From Palleronia caenipelagi (GTDB taxonomy: Bacteria; Pseudomonadota; Alphaproteobacteria; Rhodobacterales; Rhodobacteraceae), in contig NZ_VFSV01000009.1 of NCBI RefSeq assembly GCF_007004065.1, positions 62,001 to 126,000 of the forward strand: 64,000 bases of DNA, read 5' to 3'. The translations under genes and the position numbers were made by a program. The notes under the pieces are model-generated. The model had not been told where the DNA came from, ran no database searches, and saw nothing but the letters and a program-made list of their open reading frames with translations. Positions 19,337 through 27,748 of this stretch are shown one piece after another (within the stretch, counting starts at the first letter, position 1; each line of letters opens with the position of its first letter).

Positions 19337-20448
19337 CGCGCCGACAGAGCCTCCGCCAGCACCGCGCAGATCTGCTCGCGCGGGGCGTCACTGGTGACAA
19401 AGGCGGAGCCGATGCCGCGCGCAAGGATCAGCCTCAATTGCCCGTCCACGACCTTTTTATCCTGCGCCATCAGATCCAGCAGCCCGTCAGCGTCCGGCAG
19501 ATCGCCCGGGATGTCCGCAAGGTCGCGCTTCATCCTCATGGCGGCGAGATGGGCGCGCACGCGGGAGGGATCTTCCTGGCTGCACAGACCCAGACGCGCG
19601 GACAGCTCGAAGGCCAGCGCGCAACCAATGGCGACACCTTCACCGTGGAGCAGCCGGTCCGAATAGCCCGTCGCGGCCTCCAGCGCGTGGCAGAAGGTGT
19701 GGCCGAGGTTCAAGAGCGCCCGATCCCCGGCCTCGGTCTCGTCCCGCTCGACAATGTCGGCCTTCATCTGAACAGATCGGCGCACGGCCTCGGTCCTGAG
19801 TGCCACATCACCGGCCGCGAGCGCGGGGCCATTCGTCTCCAGCCACGCGAAAAAATCCGCATCCCCCAGCAGCCCGTATTTCACCACCTCGCCATAGCCA
19901 GCGAGAAAATCGCGCGGGGGCAGCGCGGCAAGCACCTCCACATCGGCCAGCACCATCGCGGGCTGGTGGAAAGACCCGATCAGGTTCTTGCCCGCCGCAG
20001 CGTTTACGCCGGTCTTTCCGCCCACGGAGCTGTCCACCTGCGCCAGAAGCGAGGTCGGGATCTGCACAAAGCGCACACCCCGGCGCAGAATTGCGGCGGC
20101 AAATCCCGCCAGATCGCCAATCACCCCGCCGCCAAAGGCCACAACGATATCTCGCCGCTCGATCTTTTCGGCCAGCAGCCATTCAACCACTGTGCCAAGT
20201 TGGGCCCAGTTCTTGGTAGCCTCCCCCGGCGGCAGCGCCATCGCGGAATGGGCGATCCCGGCGGCGTCGAGCGATGCCTCCAGCGCCGCCAGATGCAGAC
20301 CGGCCACGGTCTCATCGGTGACGATGGCCACACGCGGGCGCTTCAGGAGCGGCGCAATCCGCGCGCCCGCCTCCGCCAGCAGGCCACTGCCGATTTCCAC
20401 ATCATAAGACCGGTCGCCAAGCGACACATGCACGGTTTCTCGGGTCAT
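19333..20448 (-). CDS. aroB: 3-dehydroquinate synthase
   Basis: The 371-residue protein has the NAD-binding VAFGGGVIGDLAGFAAA segment, QIPTSLLAQVDSSVGGKTG and the zinc ligands in LNLGHTFCHALE and LLHGEGVAIG. It makes 3-dehydroquinate, step two of the shikimate pathway. It overlaps aroK (four bases) and pabB (four bases), giving an aroK-aroB-pabB-pabC operon from shikimate steps to folate precursor. Confidence 0.96.
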   Translation of the reverse strand: MTRETVHVSLGDRSYDVEIGSGLLAEAGARIAPLLKRPRVAIVTDETVAGLHLAALEASLDAAGIAHSAMALPPGEATKNWAQLGTVVEWLLAEKIERRDIVVAFGGGVIGDLAGFAAAILRRGVRFVQIPTSLLAQVDSSVGGKTGVNAAAGKNLIGSFHQPAMVLADVEVLAALPPRDFLAGYGEVVKYGLLGDADFFAWLETNGPALAAGDVALRTEAVRRSVQMKADIVERDETEAGDRALLNLGHTFCHALEAATGYSDRLLHGEGVAIGCALAFELSARLGLCSQEDPSRVRAHLAAMRMKRDLADIPGDLPDADGLLDLMAQDKKVVDGQLRLILARGIGSAFVTSDAPREQICAVLAEALSAR

Positions 20449-20987
20449 AGGGTCTCCAGAACGTCGGGTCGTGTGGCCAGAACACCAATGGATTTCTGCG
20501 CCATCTCCTCAATGCTGATGCCCGGCTCGGCATCCACCACCAGATCGGCCAGCGCATAAACAGGATCGCGCTTTTCGATGAACTCCAGGAGCGTCGCTTT
20601 CGGGTCCGGGGTCCTGAGCAAGGGGCGCGTGTCCTTGTGACGGACGCGGGTCCACAGCAGTTCCGCATCAGCGCGAATCCAAAGTGCCACGCCGCGCTCG
20701 GAGATGGTCTGCCGATTGCGTTCCGACATAAAGGCCCCGCCGCCAGTGGACAGGATCCCCGGCTCTCCGTCGAGCAGCCGTGCGATCACCTCCGCCTCGC
20801 GATCCCGGAAAAACGGCTCGCCGTGGCGTTCAAAGATCTCGGGTATCGAAAGAGTTGAGGCCCGTTCGATCTCGTGATCTGAGTCGATAAAGGGCACCCC
20901 GAGCGCACGGGCAAGAGCAGTGCCGACCGCGGTCTTACCCGAACCCATCATCCCGATCATGACAACGGTTTTCTTCAAACGGTGCAT
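20445..20987 (-). CDS. aroK: Shikimate kinase
   Basis: The 180-residue P-loop kinase has GMMGSGKTAVG at residues about 12-22, the DSDHEIE Walker-B-like segment and GGGAFM near residue 86. It phosphorylates shikimate. It is the first gene of the aro-pab operon and diverges from the small gene at 21120. Confidence 0.95.
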   Translation of the reverse strand: MHRLKKTVVMIGMMGSGKTAVGTALARALGVPFIDSDHEIERASTLSIPEIFERHGEPFFRDREAEVIARLLDGEPGILSTGGGAFMSERNRQTISERGVALWIRADAELLWTRVRHKDTRPLLRTPDPKATLLEFIEKRDPVYALADLVVDAEPGISIEEMAQKSIGVLATRPDVLETL

Positions 20988-21072
20988 GGCCTATCGTGTA
21001 CGGTAATCAAGGTTGCGTTCAGGTCACTGAATGACGTGATCTTGCTCGAATGACCAGCTATAAAGCATGGGA

Positions 21073-21090
21073 CCCACACGAAGATGTGGG
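21073..21090 (+). promoter_or_regulatory. Small hairpin in the leader before the 44-residue gene
   Basis: A six-base stem, CCCACA-cgaaga-TGTGGG, lies 30 bases before the GTG start at 21120 in the aroK divergent region. There is no T-run, so it is more likely a leader hairpin or operator than a terminator. The function is unknown. Confidence 0.3.
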
Positions 21091-21119
21091 ACAATGGGGC
21101 GTTTTGAAAGGCAGGCAGC

Positions 21120-21254
21120 GTGATCCGGTTACTTAAACTTGTGGTGTTTCTGGTGATTCTGACCGTGGTCGGTTTGACCGGCTACGCCTATCTCGGCGAC
21201 ATGGACCCTGACCGGAGCGAGCGCGTGGATCCTGTGACGCTTGATGCCCGGTAG
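21120..21254 (+). CDS. Small single-pass membrane protein (44 aa), unknown function
   Basis: GTG 21120 opens a 44-codon frame reading VIRLLKLVVFLVILTVVGLT (GTG read as Met), then GYAYLGDMDPDRSERVDP. It has one N-terminal membrane helix and a short acidic, periplasm-compatible tail. AAAGGCAGGCAGC precedes the start. Its stop overlaps the start of the next gene by 11 bases and that gene overlaps xerD, so the three form an operon. I recall similar small proteins before xerD in Rhodobacterales but know no function. Confidence 0.6.
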   Translation: MIRLLKLVVFLVILTVVGLTGYAYLGDMDPDRSERVDPVTLDAR

Positions 21255-22617
21255 GCTCTGGAGCCTTGCGCTTCTCCTCGCGGGAGAGGCCGCGCTGGCG
21301 CAGGCCAGCGCTCAGGTGGTGACCGCCGCTTTGCCCGAACCGGACTCTGGCGTCGCCCAAGAGGTCGTGGAAGTCCATCCCGAAGAAGCCTTGCTCGGAG
21401 ACCGGATAATTGTGACGGCGCTTCCGACGTTGGATCCGGACCGCGTGGGGCTGGCCCAGCCCGCGGCACTCGGCCTGCCTGATGCGCTGTGGAGCCGCTC
21501 CAGCGCGGCAATGCTCAGTGCGTTACTGGAAACGGTGCCGCAACCGACCGAGGCCGCCACCATGGCGCTGCTGCGCGATGCCCTGTCCGTCGGGGATACG
21601 CCGCCCGATGACAGCGATCAGGCACGCGATCTGTTCCTTGCACGGGTCGATACGCTGGTCCGTTTGGGAGATTTGTCCACCGCCAGCGCACTGCTGAAGA
21701 CGGCGGGACTTGAGAGCCCCGAACTGTTCATGCGCTGGGCCAATATTGCGCTGATGACCGGTCGGGAAAACGCTGCGTGTCAAAGAATCGGAACCCTGCC
21801 ACCGTCCACCAGCATCTATCCCGCGCGGGTCTTTTGTCATGCCCGGCAGGGAGACTGGCCTGCGGCTGTCATCACTCTGGAAACCGGCGTGATTTTGGGT
21901 GAGATCACGCCGGCTCAGCGGGAACTGATGTTGCGGTTTCTTGACGAGGAGCATGACGGCCTGACGCTGCCTCCGCCGCGTGTACCGACCCCGTTCGAAT
22001 TCGTCATCTATGAGGCGCTGGGAGAACCTTTGCGTACGGCTGCGCTGCCCATCGCTTTTGCCCATGCGGATTTGCGGGAGATTGAGGCGATGAGTGCCCG
22101 AATCGCGGCAGCCGAACGGCTGGCGCGGCATGGCGCGATCCCGCCTGAGCGGCTGATGAAGCTCTACCTGACCGACCTGCCCGCATCAGGCGAAACCGCG
22201 CCGCCCACAGCCGAGGCCGTCCAACAGCTCGAAAAGGCGCTCGACACCGGCGACCTGGAGACGATCGAAACCGCCTTGCAAAATGCCGCCACTGTAATGG
22301 GCGAGACCGGTCTGCTGCCGTTTCTGGCAGAGAGCTACGGTGCAGCGGTTGCAGCCTTAGGTCTAGAAACGTCCGAGGCGCGGCAGCTTGATGCGCTGGC
22401 GACGGGCATCGACCTGCCGCCCCTGCCCGCCCCGTCTCCCCGCGATGCAGCCCTGATCGCTGACGGACGACCGGGCGAGGCATTGCTGCGCGCGGTCACT
22501 GATCTGACGGTCAGCGAAGACGCAGACACCGAGGCCCGCGCGCTGTCCACACTTATGGCGCTGGGATTGGAGAACCGGGCCCGTCGCATCTACGCGGAAC
22601 GGACCCTCCTGCCATGA
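21244..22617 (+). CDS. Exported helical-repeat protein of unknown function upstream of xerD
   Basis: The 457-residue protein starts at ATG 21244 (MPGRLWSLALLLAGEAALAQ), a signal peptide. The mature part is alanine- and leucine-rich and helical, resembling irregular TPR-like repeats (for example GDLSTASALLKTAGLESPEL). A pair of cysteines, ENAACQRIG and RVFCHARQ, could form a disulfide. It overlaps the small membrane protein upstream and xerD downstream by four bases. I do not recognise a catalytic motif. Confidence 0.7.
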   Translation: MPGRLWSLALLLAGEAALAQASAQVVTAALPEPDSGVAQEVVEVHPEEALLGDRIIVTALPTLDPDRVGLAQPAALGLPDALWSRSSAAMLSALLETVPQPTEAATMALLRDALSVGDTPPDDSDQARDLFLARVDTLVRLGDLSTASALLKTAGLESPELFMRWANIALMTGRENAACQRIGTLPPSTSIYPARVFCHARQGDWPAAVITLETGVILGEITPAQRELMLRFLDEEHDGLTLPPPRVPTPFEFVIYEALGEPLRTAALPIAFAHADLREIEAMSARIAAAERLARHGAIPPERLMKLYLTDLPASGETAPPTAEAVQQLEKALDTGDLETIETALQNAATVMGETGLLPFLAESYGAAVAALGLETSEARQLDALATGIDLPPLPAPSPRDAALIADGRPGEALLRAVTDLTVSEDADTEARALSTLMALGLENRARRIYAERTLLP

Positions 22618-23540
22618 GCGCCGAGCCATCGCCGCAGCGTCTCATCGCGACCTTCCTCGAAGCTCATGCCGCAGAGGCCGGGGCGGCCCAGAATACGCAA
22701 CTCGCCTATGCGCGCGATCTGGCGATCTTTTGCGACTGGATGGCGGCCGAGGGCGAAAGCTTTGCAACGATGTCACGGGCCTCAATCGAGCAGTATCTGG
22801 CCGATTGCGAGGCCGAGGGGCTCGCTCAGTCCACGCGCGCCCGGCGTCTCTCCTCGCTCAAGAGCTTTTTCCGCTTTGCCTATGAAGAGGGATGGCGGCA
22901 GGATAATCCGACTCTGCGGATCAAGGGACCCGGCAGGGCACGACAGCTGCCGAAAACCATCAGTGTCGAGGAGGTCGAGCGCCTGCTGGACGCGGCGACC
23001 GAAACGGGCCGCAGCCCCGCTGACCGGGCCCGGAACCGCTGCCTGATGGAGCTGCTATATGCCACCGGGATGCGGGTGACCGAGCTGGTCTCGCTACCCG
23101 TCAGCAGCGCACGGGGCGATCCCCAAATGCTGCTCGTGCGCGGCAAGGGGGACAAGGAGCGTATGGTCCCCCTGACCGAATCGGCTCGCATAGCCTTGCG
23201 GGAGTGGCTGAAAATCCGCGATGCCGCCGAAGATTCCGCCCATCCAGCGCGTCACCTGTTCCCGTCGCGGAGCGCGTTGGGCCACCTGACCCGGCACCGG
23301 TTTTTCCAGATTATCAAGGAGATCTCCGTCGCCGCCGGGGTCGATCCATCCCGCGTCACACCCCATACCATGCGCCACGCTTTCGCAACTCATCTGCTGG
23401 CGGGCGGCGCGGATCTCATGACGATTCAGACGCTGCTCGGGCACGCGGATGTAGCCACCACCGAGATTTATACACATGTTCTGGAGGATCGCCTGCATGA
23501 GCTTGTGATCCGCCACCATCCGCTGTCTACGGAACAATAA
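22614..23540 (+). CDS. xerD: Site-specific tyrosine recombinase XerD
   Basis: The 308-residue protein has an N-terminal SAM-like core-binding domain (1-110) and a catalytic domain with Arg in ATGMRVTEL, Lys in VRGKGDKERMVPL, HTMRHAFATHLL, GHADVATTEIY and the nucleophilic Tyr in IYTHV. It resolves chromosome dimers at dif with XerC and FtsK. It is a host gene, not the prophage integrase. The start overlaps the upstream gene by four bases (ATGA). Confidence 0.92.
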   Translation: MSAEPSPQRLIATFLEAHAAEAGAAQNTQLAYARDLAIFCDWMAAEGESFATMSRASIEQYLADCEAEGLAQSTRARRLSSLKSFFRFAYEEGWRQDNPTLRIKGPGRARQLPKTISVEEVERLLDAATETGRSPADRARNRCLMELLYATGMRVTELVSLPVSSARGDPQMLLVRGKGDKERMVPLTESARIALREWLKIRDAAEDSAHPARHLFPSRSALGHLTRHRFFQIIKEISVAAGVDPSRVTPHTMRHAFATHLLAGGADLMTIQTLLGHADVATTEIYTHVLEDRLHELVIRHHPLSTEQ

Positions 23541-23596
23541 CCCACCGACAGACTTAACCGGGCAAGCGCCCCTCACAGGAAACACCCTCAGCCGTC

Positions 23597-24886
23597 ATGT
23601 TCGACACCGCATTCTGGACCTCCGCCGCTGCCATTTTCGTCCTGCTGGCCTGCTCCGGCTTTTTCTCCGGCAGCGAAACCGCCTTGACCGCCGCCTCCCG
23701 GGGCAAGCTGCGCACGCAGGCCGATAAAGGTAACAAGGGTGCCGCCCGCGCGCTGAAGATCACCGAAGACAGCGAGCGGCTGATCGGCTCCGTGCTGCTG
23801 GGCAATAACCTCGTCAACATCCTCGCCACCTCGCTGGCCACCGCGCTGTTCACCCGTCTCTTCGGCGAATCGGGCGTGGCGATGGCGACGCTGATCATGA
23901 CCTTCCTCGTTCTGATCTTCGCCGAAGTGCTGCCGAAGACCTACGCCATCACAAATGCCGAAACCGCAGCCGCTGGCGTCTCGGGTCCCATTGCGGTGGT
24001 TGTCAAACTCTTTTCGCCGATCGTCAGCGCGGTCCGCGCGCTGGTTCGTGCAATCCTGAAACTGTTCGGCGTGCAGACCGACCCGGACAGCCACATCCTC
24101 GCTCTGCGGGAAGAAATCGAAGGTGCGCTGAACCTCGGTCATTCCGAAGGCGTGGTGGAGAAGGAGGACCGCGACCGGATCCTCGGCGCGCTGGATCTGG
24201 GCGAGCGGACGGTGGACGAGATCATGCTCCACCGCTCGAAAATCGAAATGATCGATGCCGATGATGACCCCGGCAAGATCCTCGAACAGTGCCTGTCGAG
24301 CCCGCATACCCGCCTGCCCGTCTATCGCGGGACCTATGAGAACATCATCGGTGTCATCCACGCCAAGGATCTGGCCCGCGCCATGTATGCCCGTAGCGCG
24401 GCCAGCGAGATGGCGGGTGGGGATATGTCGACCTTCGACATCACCGAAGTCGCCATGCCCGCCTATTTCATTCCGGAGGTCACGACCCTTGACGACCAGA
24501 TGCGGGAATTTCTGCGCAAACACACCCATTTCGCACTGGTTGTGGATGAGTATGGCGCACTGCTCGGGCTGATCACTCTCGAAGATATTCTTGAGGAGAT
24601 CGTGGGAGAGATCGCCGACGAGTTCGACGATCACGAAGCCGATCAATACTCTGTAGAGAAGAATGGCGACTGGATCGTCGATGGCGGGATGACCATTCGC
24701 GACTTGAACCGCGCTGCCGACTGGGGCCTCCCGGATGAGGAAGCCAACACCGTCGCGGGTCTGGTGCTCCACGGCGCCCAGATTATCCCGAATGAGGGGC
24801 AGGTCTTCTCCTTCTACGGGTATCGGTTCGAGGTCATGCAGAGACTGGACAACCGGATTACAAAGCTACGCATTCGCAGGCTCTGA
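23597..24886 (+). CDS. CNNM/CorC-type transporter (DUF21, CBS pair, CorC_HlyC)
   Basis: The 429-residue protein has a CNNM membrane domain (about 1-190; SGFFSGSETALTAASRGKLR), a CBS pair (about 205-335; RLPVYRGTYENIIGVI and LVVDEYGALLGLI) and a C-terminal CorC_HlyC domain (about 345-425). This family exports magnesium or cobalt. It is often misnamed hemolysin. It is followed by a terminator and stands alone. Confidence 0.87.
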   Translation: MFDTAFWTSAAAIFVLLACSGFFSGSETALTAASRGKLRTQADKGNKGAARALKITEDSERLIGSVLLGNNLVNILATSLATALFTRLFGESGVAMATLIMTFLVLIFAEVLPKTYAITNAETAAAGVSGPIAVVVKLFSPIVSAVRALVRAILKLFGVQTDPDSHILALREEIEGALNLGHSEGVVEKEDRDRILGALDLGERTVDEIMLHRSKIEMIDADDDPGKILEQCLSSPHTRLPVYRGTYENIIGVIHAKDLARAMYARSAASEMAGGDMSTFDITEVAMPAYFIPEVTTLDDQMREFLRKHTHFALVVDEYGALLGLITLEDILEEIVGEIADEFDDHEADQYSVEKNGDWIVDGGMTIRDLNRAADWGLPDEEANTVAGLVLHGAQIIPNEGQVFSFYGYRFEVMQRLDNRITKLRIRRL

Positions 24887-24893
24887 CTCACGC

Positions 24894-24918
24894 AGCCCGG
24901 CACATCTTCGCCGGGTTT
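24894..24918 (+). terminator. Possible terminator after the CorC-type gene
   Basis: A six-base GC stem, CCCGGC-acatcttc-GCCGGG, extendable by one wobble and one A-T pair, lies eight bases after the stop and is followed by TTT. The T-run is short, so termination may be partial. Confidence 0.5.
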
Positions 24919-24987
24919 GCCAGGGTGCATTGACCTCGCGGGGCCACGACCCAGTTTCCAAATCAGTTCATTCAGCCGGAGGATCTC

Positions 24988-26211
24988 ATGTCGCTACCCG
25001 TCTCACCCCAGGGAGACCTGACCGTCGCACTCGCACGCGATCCCTATCGCACATTGTCCCAGACCGCCCTGCGGGTCGGCGCCGATGCATTCCGAGGCAA
25101 GCTTCTGCTCAGTGACACTGTCTTCCTGACCGGACGCGACATGGCCGAACAGTTCTACACCGGCGGCTTTGCGACCGTCTCCCCAACGGGTTCGGGCAAA
25201 ATCCTCGGCTTCATTGGCGGCAACGACACCGACGCGGAGACGCAACAGACCGAGCGCCAGCGCCGTCGTGCGCTCCTGACCGACGCGATTGCGCCGGAAA
25301 AGCGTGAGGCCCTGATCGGTAGGGTCGAGGCCGGGCTCAAGGCCCTGTCCGAGCGTGCCCCCAATGAGATCGTCCTGCGCGACGAGATGGTGCGCGTGCT
25401 GACCCGCGCAACGCTCGAATGGGCGGGTCTTACGCTGTCCGAGGGCGAGGCCGAGAAGGTCGCCGAAGACCTTATCACCCGTTCCGGCCATGCGATTCCG
25501 ACGTCCCTGCGCAAGGTGGGTGCGGCACCCAGCCAACAACGTCTCGAAAGCTGGGCCGCGACACTGATTGGCGAGATCCGGGCCAACACCCGCGAAGTCA
25601 CCCGCGACGGTCTCGCCGATCAGGTGGCCAGCTACTACACCGCTGAGATGCTTCCCCCTGACAGGAAGGAAGCGGGCACGGAGTTCCTCAACCATCTCAA
25701 CGCGATTACAGGCGTCGCGACGTATTTCACCTTCATGGCTCATGCCTGTGCGACCCGCGAAAATGGTCACCGCGATATGTCCGAGCGGCCCCACTCCTTT
25801 GTGCAGGAAGTCCGCCGCTATTATCCGGCGGTGCCCTTCGTCCGGGCGCGGACATCGAAGGACGTGGAAATCGCGGGCGCGACGGTCGAGGCCGGGACAC
25901 GCGTGGTGCTCGACCTGTACGGCATCAACCACGACGCGCGGCTCTGGGATCACCCGGCCATGTTCCGTCCGTCGCGCTTCGACAACCTCACCATTGATCC
26001 CTATGCGCTGCTGGCTCAGGGTGCGGGCGATGAGGTGACTGGCAACCCCTGCCCAGGCCTCGACCTGACCACCGATCTGATGCTGGCATTCGGGGAGTGG
26101 TTCAGCGGGCTGACCTACGAGATGCCGCGCCAGAACCTCGATCTTGCGATGAGTGAGATGCCCGCACTGCCGAAGAGCGGCGTGGTGCTGCAAAACCTGC
26201 GCGCCGCCTGA
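24988..26211 (+). CDS. Cytochrome P450, CYP152-like (fatty acid peroxygenase/decarboxylase relative)
   Basis: The 407-residue soluble P450 has the heme-cysteine segment GNPCPGLDLTTDL (Cys about residue 355) and the region QEVRRYYPAVPFVRAR followed by LDLYGINHDARLWDHP, which closely resembles CYP152 enzymes such as B. subtilis CypC. Those use hydrogen peroxide on fatty acids and rely on an Arg-Pro pair in the I helix. Here the aligned stretch reads NAITGVATYF, with Thr-Gly at 241-242 instead of Arg-Pro. Catalysis may differ. It is followed by a strong terminator. Confidence 0.8.
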   Translation: MSLPVSPQGDLTVALARDPYRTLSQTALRVGADAFRGKLLLSDTVFLTGRDMAEQFYTGGFATVSPTGSGKILGFIGGNDTDAETQQTERQRRRALLTDAIAPEKREALIGRVEAGLKALSERAPNEIVLRDEMVRVLTRATLEWAGLTLSEGEAEKVAEDLITRSGHAIPTSLRKVGAAPSQQRLESWAATLIGEIRANTREVTRDGLADQVASYYTAEMLPPDRKEAGTEFLNHLNAITGVATYFTFMAHACATRENGHRDMSERPHSFVQEVRRYYPAVPFVRARTSKDVEIAGATVEAGTRVVLDLYGINHDARLWDHPAMFRPSRFDNLTIDPYALLAQGAGDEVTGNPCPGLDLTTDLMLAFGEWFSGLTYEMPRQNLDLAMSEMPALPKSGVVLQNLRAA

Positions 26212-26228
26212 TCATCGAAGCGACTAAG

Positions 26229-26264
26229 AAAACAGCCCGGGATCTATCAATTCCGGGCTGTTTT
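26229..26264. terminator. Bidirectional terminator between P450 and carboxypeptidase genes
   Basis: A perfect 12-base stem, AAAACAGCCCGG and CCGGGCTGTTTT, with a 12-base loop lies between the convergent P450 gene (stop 26211) and carboxypeptidase gene (stop 26270). A- and T-runs at the ends serve both strands. Confidence 0.88.
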
Positions 26265-26269
26265 ATGGG

Positions 26270-27748
26270 TCAGAACCCGTAAATTTCGCCGAATTTGGCC
26301 TCCAGATAGGAGAGCAGCGGCTCTTCCGAGGGCGCACCTCCGATGGCGTGAATGATGGTCTCACGTGGCGTGCGAAGGGACCCATGGCGCTGGAGCTTCT
26401 CCCGCAGCCAGTCGGTTGCCGGGCTCGGGTCCCCGTCGGCCAGCGCAGAATCGAGATCCGGCACATCCCGCCGCAGCGCCTCATTGAGACAGCCCGCATA
26501 GACATTGCCGAGCGTGTAGGTCGGGAAGTAGCCGAACAGCCCCACCGACCAATGCACATCCTGCAAGCAGCCCTGTGACGGGCGGTCCGGGCGATACCCG
26601 AAATCCGCCTCGAAACGGTCGTTCCACGCGCCTTCGAGCTCGGCCACAGTCAGGGATCCGTCGATAAGCTCCCGTTCCAGATCAAAGCGCAACAGCACGT
26701 GCAGGTTGTACTGAACTTCATCGGCTTCGGTGCGAATGAAGCCCTTCTGCAGCCGGTTCACAGTGCCGAAAAACCCGTCCGCATCCATGCCAAGATCACC
26801 AAACAGGTCCGTCATTCGACCATGAAGCCAACCGGTGAAGGCGCGCGAGCGACCAAGCTGGTTCTCATAGATCCGGCTTTGGCTCTCATGGACCCCCATA
26901 GAGGCGCCGTGACCGAGCGGGGTGAAGGCATAGGCCGGGTCCACCCCCTGCTCGTAACAGCCGTGACCCACTTCGTGAATTGTGGAGTAGAGACAGTTGA
27001 ACGGATCGGCGGGGTCGGTGCGGGTGGTGATCCGCACGTCGCTGCCCGACCCGGAACTGAACGGATGCACTGCCTTGTCGATCCGGCCGCGCTCGAAATC
27101 ATAGCCGTACCGCTCCGCCACGTCACGGGCCAGCGCGATCTGGGTGTCTTCGGCGAAGGTCCCCATAAGTGGCTCAGGGTGCTGCTCCGCGCCGAAGATC
27201 CTGTCACGCAGAGCCACAAGCCGGGGCCGCAGCGCACCGAACATCGCCGCCAGATCCGCTCCGGTCGCCCCCGGCTCGAACTGGTCGAGCAGCGCGTCAT
27301 AGGCAGAGCCGTCGGAGAGCGCTGCGGCCTCGTCGCGCTTCAGCGCCACGATCTGCTCCAGCATCGGCGTAAAGGCCGCCACATCATCCGCCGCCCTTGC
27401 CGCAGCCCAGACGCCCTGGGCCCGGGAAGTCACCCGCGCCAATTCGGCGGCCAGGTCGGCAGGCACTTTGGTCGCATGGTCCACTTGCCGGCGGATCTCA
27501 CGCAGATTGGCGCGGCTCACTTCGTCGAGATCAGCGCTTTCGGCCTCGGCCAGCCCGTCTGCCAGAGCCGGATCGCTACGCCGGGCGTGGAGCAATTCCT
27601 CCATCGCACCCATCTGCTCGGCCCGCTGATCGGCGGCGCCTTTGGGCATCATCGTCTCCTGGTCCCAGCCCAGCAGCCCGGAGACTCCAGCGAGGATCTG
27701 CGTCTGGCGCTGACGCGCCATCACCCGTTCATAGGCTGTGCTCATCAT
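26270..27748 (-). CDS. Carboxypeptidase M32 (Taq family metallopeptidase)
   Basis: The 492-residue protein has the zinc motif HEVGH in STIHEVGHGCYEQG and the family's second motif GVHESQSRIYEN. It removes C-terminal residues from peptides in the cytoplasm. I chose ATG 27748, whose ATGA overlaps the ctaA stop; ATG 27745 directly after it is equally possible. The open frame further upstream (to 27856) is antisense-like and inside ctaA. Confidence 0.9.
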   Translation of the reverse strand: MMSTAYERVMARQRQTQILAGVSGLLGWDQETMMPKGAADQRAEQMGAMEELLHARRSDPALADGLAEAESADLDEVSRANLREIRRQVDHATKVPADLAAELARVTSRAQGVWAAARAADDVAAFTPMLEQIVALKRDEAAALSDGSAYDALLDQFEPGATGADLAAMFGALRPRLVALRDRIFGAEQHPEPLMGTFAEDTQIALARDVAERYGYDFERGRIDKAVHPFSSGSGSDVRITTRTDPADPFNCLYSTIHEVGHGCYEQGVDPAYAFTPLGHGASMGVHESQSRIYENQLGRSRAFTGWLHGRMTDLFGDLGMDADGFFGTVNRLQKGFIRTEADEVQYNLHVLLRFDLERELIDGSLTVAELEGAWNDRFEADFGYRPDRPSQGCLQDVHWSVGLFGYFPTYTLGNVYAGCLNEALRRDVPDLDSALADGDPSPATDWLREKLQRHGSLRTPRETIIHAIGGAPSEEPLLSYLEAKFGEIYGF

